Assembly: GCF_000327385.1 (NCBI RefSeq)
Contig: NW_008708358.1
Coordinates: 2,983,376-3,047,375, forward strand
Direction of reading: 5' to 3'
Origin: Lottia gigantea
Lineage: Eukaryota; Mollusca; Gastropoda; Lottiidae
DNA: 64,000 bases
The stretch's first letter is position 1, and each line of letters opens with the position of its first letter. Shown piece after piece: positions 56,216 through 64,000 of the stretch. Under the pieces are notes generated by a model, which saw only the letters and a program-made list of their open reading frames with translations, was not told where the DNA came from and did no database searches. Made by a program: the position numbers and the translations under genes.

Positions 56216-58852
56216 TGCAGTTCTGGTCGTTCTTTTTTTATTATAGCTTTTAGTATCTTCAACTTGTATGGATTCCAAATTTTCAGTCTCTTCTCAAAAT
56301 TAACCCCAAACTTGTAATTCTTTCAGACTGAACAAACATTGTTCAAATATAAAGAACACTTGAAGATTTTCACCTTAAGAGTGGTTGTTTGTCTTTCAAA
56401 ACTTGAACACCACAATCAAATATTCACAGGATTCATTTCAAACCTTACAACCTCACTTGTCGAAGAGTTTGAGAAACAGTTTTAATTTTGAATGTCTTCT
56501 GGAGAAGTTTTAGTCTGGATTCGCTGTGATATATGTTGACTTGAAACAAGCGTGTTGACTTACAGCGGATATTATTTCTGTCATCCAGTATTATTTATAC
56601 CAAACCATCGTCACATAGGCCTAGATTTACGTATAAAAACATCTGAAATTTTTCAATGCTGCAGATTTGTTTCCATGGACTCTGAAGGATTTGTTCTTCG
56701 CCTTTATGCAATTGTGAATGCCTTGCTCGCTCCAAGTTGAAAAGTTTCAGTTGTATTTGTATTTTTATTGAATGTGTTGATGCTAAATTTGTATAGAGAG
56801 AGCGTCGTGTGAAAGTTTGTGAAATATTCTGATCATATTCTTATTGTAAAAGAGTGTTTCTAAACATTAATTACTAACAACAATAGGACTGTGAAAATTC
56901 TTAGTGAACTTTTTAATCTTCCAAAGAACAGGCTTTAAAGTTTTTTCAAGTTCTGCAGATCTGAACTTTACATCTAACTAGCTCAGAGGCTTGTGAAGAA
57001 ATTAGATTCATTTTTTGATTGTGCTCGAAGAGAACAAAACAGTCTTAACAATCAGGAAATATATTGCTTCATTTGACTTAATCAGTTACCAGCATTACAT
57101 TCAGAAGATTGTGAAGATCTCAAGAAGGCTTATTTGGAACTGCAAAAGGTATAGTGCTTATATGATCATATATAACTGTATATAAAGTTTTCTTGAATGA
57201 CCTTTTAGTAACTGGAAGATAAAAACCTAATAATTGATTAGATTAATTAGATAACAATTACTATATAAATACTTTATAATGTTTCCATATTGGTAGTCTT
57301 GTTTTTTTTTTTTCCGTTGCCAACTGTTGATGGATTTTTATCATGTATGATCTGTATCACTTTTTAGTTTTAGATTTAAGATGTAATTGACCATGTCTTT
57401 TCATCCAGACTCCTAGTTAATGCTTCAAAGGTCAGTCATAGCATGTTGAATCCTTTTAAAGCTGAAAATCCTCTTCTACTTTCCAGTGACTATCCTTAAA
57501 GGAATATTCTTCATGTCGTCTCTTTGATAGTGACTAGCACTTAGCGCTTGCTTTCATCAGCCAATCAGAACTAATTAAACTTGTTGTGATGTATGACCGA
57601 GCTATGATGAGGTCACATGAACTTAATACACATTTCTTGATTGGTAAATCTTCTGAAATTGTTTACATCTTCGCGTTCATTTCAGAAACACTGCATGGTT
57701 TCCCAGCATTCAAGTTCAGTTGAGTTTGAAAATTTTCCGAGGAGCCAAAACTAGAAAAAAGATTGGAATCTTAATGGAAGTTTCTTGAATGAAATTATTT
57801 ACTAAGATCCATTCATGTATATCTTTCTGGTGGTTTCCTTCATTAAAAAACTAATTCGATAGGAAATTGTCCGAACTGATTTGTAAAGGAGTTTTACATT
57901 CTCTACTTCTGCATGTTTTTTGGCTTCTGTTTTTTATTTTGGTATCCATGAAGGTTGAAGGTGTACATTTCCAGAAAAGACTTAATCGTTGTGTGAAAGT
58001 TGAAAATAATCTGTCCAAAATTTCATGAGTTTTATCAATTCATAATCAGAAATTTAATAAGGCTTATTCTATATTATTTTAGTCAAACAACCTGATGTTC
58101 ATTTTGCAATTCAGTAGAACTTGGCATCACTTCCAAAGAGTCCTTTTTCAGAGAGTCCTTTGAACAAAAACAAGTTTACAGATCATTTTCCTCCTGGTGG
58201 AAATATTTTTTATCATGTCAGTCGGCAGTTGAGATTCCAACTTAGCAACTATTAAGAGAGTCTACAAAGTCAAAACTGTCAATTAGGTATTCTATCATGC
58301 AGATGTTTGACCAGATTCACCTTTGACAACCACCAAATCAGAATTTCATCTTCTTTAAGTTTTTTCGATAAAGCCCATGATTCAGATACATCTCCATGTC
58401 AATTTATCTGAAGATAATCAGTTTTATTGACAGCTTACTGTCATTTATTGCTTTCAATTATATAATTCTGTTACAATAATTAGATTAAATACACATTGGT
58501 TTCAGAACTTTTATTAATGACTCTCAGCAAGTGGTTTGTCGACTCGGCATCACTTTCAGAGGTTTCACAAAGGCAATGGTGTATATTCATAAACTTGGCA
58601 AAAGTTTATAAAATTGCTCAAAGATAAATCTTTTTGAATATGGTTTACATTGGAAAATATTTTTTTATAGGAATTATTGTCTTGTTCTTTGAAAAATGAT
58701 AAATTTTGTCACCATGGGGACCACTGCCAATGGCTTAATATTTAATGATAAAACTTATAGAGAATTATAACTATAAAAACATGGTTAGTATTTTGGTTTT
58801 AAAACATTCAAGATGGTATAAATGTTGAACCATTATAGTTAAAACGTCATGT
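56216..58852. other. long AT-rich stretch, no gene seen
   Basis: A 62-codon plus-strand frame at 56552-56740 has balanced composition but no motif. No repeat family of the window occurs here, which makes this one of its cleanest single-copy stretches. A TTAAAGGAATATTCTTC at about 57496 resembles a MITE-C end without an interior. Confidence 0.5.
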
Positions 58853-58945
58853 AAAGTTCATTAGCTGCTATCAATGTTTCGCCAAAATATTGTTTTTGGT
58901 TTTGGGTTTCGTTTTGTGGTTGGATCGTTAGAACTCAGGTTATTT
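58853..58945 (+). repeat. repeat D copy
   Basis: TAAAGTTCATTAGCTGCTAT, CAATGTTTCGCCAAAATATT, GGTTTTGGGTTTCGTTTTGT and GGATCGTTAGAACTCAGG match 29430-29545. Confidence 0.65.
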
Positions 58946-60605
58946 ATTTTTAATATTATAAATAATATTGCCGTTGTTCTCTGAAAATGTTCAATTTTTA
59001 TCTCACATTTTAGACCACATAAATTCAGGGAAAAAAATGAAAATTAACAGAATGACACGATATAAAGTTATAAACTCAGTAACCATTAGAAAGTTGACAA
59101 TGAAATGTAAATAAAAAACCAAACTCTTTATCTTACATCTCCAGATTCAAAAGAAATCTTGCCAAGGAATTTCTATGATTTATATGGTCCATTGAGTATA
59201 ATAAAAAGTTGTATAAATACTTAGATTCTTACTGAAACATCAAAATGTGAAACTTAATTACATACAAGTTGAAGTGCAAAATTAAATTTCTTAATGTATG
59301 GTAGACTTGCCAACAAGTTAACATGTTTAACAGTAGGCTAATATTTTATAGCTAGTATGTATATTGTATTTTGATACGGTTACGATGATTGTTTGAGTTA
59401 AGAAATGAAACTTTTTACAATTCACTAAATTGCTGCCAACTCTTAAATATGAAACATTGATTTGAAGTTGCATCAAACTTGCTCAACCTTCTGTAACCCC
59501 TGTCAACTTCTTATCTCTTGTAGACAGTTCACTTTGCCAATATTGTTTATTTGGTATATGTATTAAATGTATTTGAGAATTCATATCAAGCCACCTAACA
59601 AATATTGGTTGTCGAGACAGGAGTTGTTTTTGTCTTCAGTGAGAATCTAAGCATCTCTACAATAAACAGAGGTCTTGGCCAGTGTTTGTGATTATATACA
59701 CAAAAAATGTTTGAAGATATATGGACTCTCTGAAAGGGATGCAGAGTTGACACACCCAATGGCAAAATGTCATCATGTGCTCTGAAAGAGTGAGAAAAAA
59801 CTGCCACAGTCAATGTTTTTAGTTTGAAAATAAGAAGCAGAAACAGACTAACATGAAAACAATTGGTTTGGGTTGTGGTTGATAATACTGATAAGGTATT
59901 GGTTAATGGTAGAATGTGACTTCAAAAAGGAAAAGTGAAAGTTTTATTGAAATTGATGGAGACCCGTCAAACAGTAAAGAGATTTGTTAATTCTCTAACA
60001 GATTGTGAATTACATTGTAAGAAAAGCAGTCATATTAAATCAATTATAAATTTATCAGATAAATAAACCCTGTCTATCTGTAGACACCATTAATCTTTTA
60101 CTTAACTTTTCATACCAAAGGTAATTTCTAATTCTCATTGCTACTAAGAATAACTTTTTATTTATTATTTAGCAGGCTGATTTTTTTCTAATTTTCTTTG
60201 ATAAAAATATTATTATTTGTAAATTACTTTTAAAACATTTAAAGGTGATATTCCACTTAAAACATTTGACTGATTTTGTAAAAAGTTATACCAAGGTCAT
60301 TTATTGAGTAAACAACAAAGTAACCAAGACTAATCTTATTCCTTGTGAATAAAAGAAGAGACAGGAGAGTGTAGACTCTGACAATTAGACTCTTTGAGGT
60401 TCATTTTAATGAGATAGAGCTTTCTGTTTACAGCTGAAACAACTTTGGATCGCTCGTTCTCAGCCTTGCAATTTATCGTATTAACTTGTTGCTGATTGTC
60501 TGGAATCCACAACCATCTGGTTGATTGAAGTTGTCAACATTATGGGATGAAATTAACCTACATTTACAAAACATCTTTCCTAGTGATACACTTGGCATTT
60601 GTAAC
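58946..60605. other. AT-rich DNA, no gene seen
   Basis: A 72-codon minus-strand frame (59595-59813) overlaps a segment (CAGAGTTGACACACCCAATG, GTCATCATGTGCTCTGAAAG) that faintly resembles 53526-53580. Neither is recognised. Confidence 0.45.
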
Positions 60606-60664
60606 ATCTGCTTAAATGGTGCAAAAAAGTAGGACATAAAACTCCATTCATTTCATTTTTTGTA
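60606..60664 (+). mobile_element. SINE-2, 3' fragment
   Basis: AAATGGTGCAAAAAAGTAGG then ACATAAAACTCCATTCATTT matches the last 50 bp of SINE-2. A GTAACATCTGCT repeat lies on both sides (60601 and 60662), possibly a target-site duplication. Confidence 0.75.
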
Positions 60665-61845
60665 ACATCTGCTGACTGCAAAGATTATTTACAAGAGCTC
60701 ATTTAATGTTGCTGACAGCGTTTCAGATAGACAGACGTTCAGCTTTCCTCAAATGGATGAGGTAAGCTTGCTGAGTAAATGAATTTCTTCTTTTTTTGTT
60801 TTTTTTTACCTATAATATGCTGATTAAAATCAGAAATTAATTATGGTACTTTTTGATTATATATTTAATTAATGATGCAAGTCTAATTAATTAATTAATT
60901 TTTTATTGAATGTAATTATAAAATGTGTTACCTGTTTGATCGCTGCAATATATTATTAATTTCATGTTTTTTTTAATGCTGAAATCCATAGTGTGACCGA
61001 GGTCAGTGCTTCTATAGGAGAGAATCTAAAAGTTTTTATACCAAACTGCATCATTTGAATTAGGAAAGTAGGGCATATGACTTCATTTCAGACTCTTTTG
61101 CCTGTAAATGCAATCATGTTGCCTTTGTCCCTGTAAACTATGTTAGCTCTTACGAACTGTGTCTAATACCTTGACTGCAAAAGCCACTATTCTTGTATCA
61201 TATAAGTTTGTAAATGCAGCAATTTGATTTGATTGTACACAAGAAAATATCCTACAGCTATTGATAACTTGACTAAACAGAAATGGTTCCAGTTTTTCTG
61301 TCAAGGACTCTGATAGACAATGCGAAGATGACTTGAAATATGATGGTCTCATCTCTTACTATATCTGTATCACAGATACCTTCAAGTCAGTTAGTTAGTC
61401 GTAGACTCATCTGTCATCATCCATTTTGTTTTTATAATTCTTCAATTTATATGATCCCCTTCAACTTATTCATTATCATTTTACGACAAGATTTATTTCG
61501 AAAAGGATATGATTTGTTTAGTCTCTGTGAAGCAGGATTTTGTAGCTTCTATTTTCTTAATTCCAAATTCCAGCAGAGTAAAAAAGAAGTTCAATATGTA
61601 GCCTGTGATTTATATTTTTGATGAATTCATTGTGATATTTGAGGATTATATTAAGTTTAATATCATGAACTTGGCAAACATACAATTGTTAAGTTTTGTA
61701 TTTTTTTACCCACTATGTTAATGACATGTGCTTCTTAAGCTCATCTGCCATCTTGAATTTTGTTTTGTTCAGGAGATGACAACAGATTATGGTATGCCTA
61801 TTTTGCTATTGTATTACAAAATAATATTGTCAAACTGAATTTCTC
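60665..61845. other. AT-rich DNA, no gene seen
   Basis: ATTA repeats occur at 60885-60900. A 69-codon minus frame (61143-61352) and a 93-codon plus frame (61340-61621) meet head to head with no recognisable domain. Confidence 0.5.
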
Positions 61846-61995
61846 AGTCCATCCAGCTGTAAATGGGTATGGATAATCTGGTAAAGATCATTGGCAGGAG
61901 GTTTGGCCAAGGACCAGCTGGTGGTAGAAAGGATCCTTAACTGTGAATCTAAGTTATTTATCTAAGATAATTAATTGTTTGTTTCTTTCTCTAGC
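61846..61995 (+). mobile_element. SINE-1, 5'-truncated copy
   Basis: AGTCCATCCAGCTGTAAATG, GGTATGGATAATCTGGTAAA, GGTTTGGCCAAGGACCAGCT, GAAAGGATCCTTAACTGTGA and a TTGTTTGTTTCTTTCT tail are present. It lacks the tRNA head. Confidence 0.85.
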
Positions 61996-62478
61996 TGTCT
62001 TCAAATTGTCATTGTTGATGGATTTTGTATGTAAATGAATGGTTAATACCAATGTATCAGTTATCTTGAATTCTGTGATGGTACCACGTGTTAAAATCAA
62101 TCAAGGTGTAATTTATGATAGTCCAGTTGTTAGATACAATCTGATCAAGTTCAGTTTTTAGTGAAGAGGATTCTGGGTTTTCCTGTTTTCAAACAACTCA
62201 TTGGTTTTAGTCTTTCTTACAGTGTATTTTTGCTAATGTTTTGACATTTTTCAGTGGTTTTCCTGTACATACTTGATGGAAGAATTTGTAGGTTGTCTTC
62301 TTTCTTAACATGCATCTGTACTGTTGTTTTAATACCTTTGATTTGACTAACATGGAATATCTGTGTTCAATATAAATTAGAAGTGTGGAGGTGCTTTTAC
62401 ATTTCGTTTTTGTTCTTTGCAATGAAATGAACGATGAAATTCAGATGTAGAAATAGATCAGTTGTATAAAATATTGTT

Positions 62479-62840
62479 TAAAAGGATACTTCTTCTTGGT
62501 ATGGACTTTTAAAATCTTAAACTTGGTCAACAAGTGTATATATTTATCAATGGACTTGCCAGGTACCATGACCAAAAAATAGAATCTCTGTATAAGACGA
62601 TATATTCATTAAACTAAATGATTATTGAAACATGCTGCTAAGCATGTCTCAAAATTACTTAGTTTAATGAATTATTACTTAGTTTAATGAATTATTAGTT
62701 TAATGAATTATTACTTAGTTTTTTGGATTTATTGGATTAAAGTTATGACACAAGGTCATTGTCCACTGATGAACAAAGACTCATTTTAAGTTTATAAATT
62801 GATGTAGTTTGGTTATTCTAATAGATAGTATACCTTTTAC
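62479..62840 (+). mobile_element. MITE-C, most complete copy
   Basis: The left end is TTAA then AAGGATACTTCTTCTTGGTA, and the right end AGATAGTATACCTTTTAC, giving short inverted termini (AAGGATACT against AGTATACCTT). The interior has AACTTGGTCAACAAGTGTAT, a CAGGTACCATGACC block and a local triplication of TTTAATGAATTATTA near 62665-62720. Confidence 0.75.
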
Positions 62841-63117
62841 ACAAAACTGAATAACAAAAAACCTCAGATTCTGTGCCATATCTCATCTAATTTGTAATTG
62901 CGCTGGAAGTGTGAACAATTAACCTACAATTTTCATCTTTAACTGTTTTAGTTTTATGCTATTTTTGACTGATTTAATACCTCATTATTGTGTTTATTAC
63001 TGTATAACTTATTATTGTCTCTGAGATATGCACCTTAATACATTTCATTTTAATTTTATCTGAAATGTTTTTTATTGTGTCAGATTACCAAGAGAAAACT
63101 GACAAGTCGGTTATTTG

Positions 63118-63275
63118 AAATCCATAAAGAGGTTTGTTAAAATTTTGCGATCGTGACATCATCAAAGGCTTTGTGTTAGTTGAATTGTAGAACTTTCTGA
63201 TGTCTGATTGAAAATTGGAATGGTGATATCTGTGTCCCTGATACACATTTTAGGTTTAGGAAACTGACAAAAATC
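63118..63275 (-). mobile_element. MITE-A copy, shortened
   Basis: CCATAAAGAGGTTTGTTAAA, GCGATCGTGACATCATCAAA, TGATGTCTGATTGAAAATTG and GAATGGTGATATCTG follow the MITE-A order. The left arm is largely deleted, while the right arm keeps the TCTGATTGAAAATTGGAATG block. Confidence 0.6.
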
Positions 63276-63339
63276 TAACAGATCATTATGAAATAATGAC
63301 TTACCTGGGTTTCAAGTCTTAATTCTAATCAGGGCTACT

Positions 63340-63651
63340 GTTTGAAAAGTTACAGTCTCTAAAAATTTTGATTGTTGATTTTCCTGGTGCCATGTTTTTT
63401 TTGAAAAGCGACATGGGCTGCAAGTTTGAACTTTTGATTAAGTTTAATTATATTATTCAGGTTGATGTTTGAGAAGTGAATGTGGTGAATACAATCAATA
63501 TAAATTTTAATTGTAGATGTACCTTATGTCTATTTTGATTCTGAAAAGAAGTCTGTAGCCTATCAATTCAAGTCTGATGTTATCTGTTGCAGGTTAAAGT
63601 TTGAAAGAGTTAATGTGGTTTTTCCAATCAATATAAAGTTGTTAAAATTGT
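63340..63651. repeat. decayed tandem repeat of about 130 bp, two to three copies
   Basis: CAGGTTGATGTTTGAGAAGT then GAATGTGGTGAATACAATCA (63459) is repeated as CAGGTTAAAGTTTGAAAGAG then TTAATGTGGTTTTTCCAATC (63590). A weaker relative starts near 63343. Confidence 0.6.
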
Positions 63652-63709
63652 TAACCTGGACAGCTGTTTCCTTCCGACATCACTAGTAAGTTTATTTATT
63701 ACATCTTTC

Positions 63710-64000
63710 TTCAATTCTATTCTTCTTTATGGTCTTAATGGTGATGTCTATCTTTTCTTTATTGTCTTGTTTTTGTGTCTTTTCTTTTTTAGAATATGGT
63801 TGCTTTTTATGGCTTATGTGGGAATTTTTAATAGTGGCACTTGTAAATTATATTTTTTTTATAATAGCCTTCTTGACATTTTTTTCATGGAGTTTCCTCA
63901 ATTTCTATGTTAATTATGATGCTGTTTTTGTGTGCTTACTTTTGTGGGCTTTTTTCAAATGTTTGTGTGTTAACTTTTATGGCCTTTTTGGGTACTGTAC
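63710..64000. repeat. T-rich segment with a weak TTTTATGGCCTTTT periodicity
   Basis: Phrases such as CTTTTTATGGCTTATGTGGG, CTTTTGTGGGCTTTTTTCAA and CTTTTATGGCCTTTTTGGGT recur at irregular spacing. It may be the edge of a degenerate array that continues past the window. Confidence 0.35.

Noticed and set aside
1-64000. LTR elements, retroviral or Polinton fossils, LINE reverse transcriptase
   Set aside because: I found no long terminal direct repeat pair, no recognisable polymerase, protease, integrase or capsid motif in any frame, and no long ORF outside tandem repeats.

Overview
This window looks like a non-coding stretch of an AT-rich animal genome, either intergenic DNA or the inside of one or more very large introns. 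GC is roughly one third by eye. I recognise no protein-coding gene, no rRNA and no functional tRNA. The longest open frames are by-products of tandem repeats whose period suits an open frame, not genes. tRNA-headed SINEs, short TTAA-flanked inverted-repeat elements and abundant minisatellites suggest a marine invertebrate. A mollusc or other lophotrochozoan is my best guess, held loosely, because the body of one SINE recalls (from memory) a domain found in mollusc SINEs. I saw no recognisable LTR, retroviral, Polinton or LINE reverse-transcriptase remains.

Layout. 0-8 kb: one possible exon-like frame (416-724, minus), copies of two MITE families, a GC-rich patch at 3.7 kb, a 110-bp triplication and several small foldbacks. 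8-17 kb: a 19-bp array, decayed 170-180-bp duplications, two long SINE-2 copies in opposite orientation, a 43-bp array of about 20 copies and a 20-bp array of about 27 copies grown from inside a SINE-1. 18-28 kb: SINE-1, two SINE-3 copies (one carrying a 25-bp array), a 38-bp array, a degenerate 30-bp array and a MITE-B. 28-38 kb: MITE-A, two foldbacks with a CTGATGA motif, tandem SINE-1 remnants, a second exon-like frame (33643-33942, plus), decayed 130-170-bp duplications and a MITE-B. 38-45 kb: a 60-bp array, a 51-bp array of about 39 copies, a palindromic MITE-A and a foldback whose minus strand resembles a hammerhead ribozyme. 46-64 kb: decayed tandem duplications, MITE-B, MITE-C, a 62-bp array that is the inverted relative of the 38.7-kb array, and scattered SINE pieces.

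Names SINE-1/2/3, MITE-A/B/C/F and repeat D/E/G are labels made here by comparing copies within the window. They are not database names.

The parts do not form a pathway. What links them is genome dynamics: SINEs and MITEs insert, parts of SINEs expand into minisatellites, and many local segments of 80-190 bp have been tandemly duplicated two to four times and then decayed.

Gaps of 300-1000 bp not given their own entry hold AT-rich DNA in which I see nothing: 897-1433, 1780-2252, 8048-8409, 11695-12042, 12607-13162, 15896-16439, 18401-18971, 21869-22504, 22886-23306, 23640-24105, 25813-26526, 27007-27654, 28016-28492, 28737-29411, 29546-30017, 30269-30600, 30886-31481, 35426-35782, 37816-38613, 40306-40914, 44758-45221, 45421-46034, 46881-47679, 47841-48244, 51641-52261, 52851-53295, 53519-53904, 54603-54994, 55051-55411, 55501-56071 and 61996-62478.
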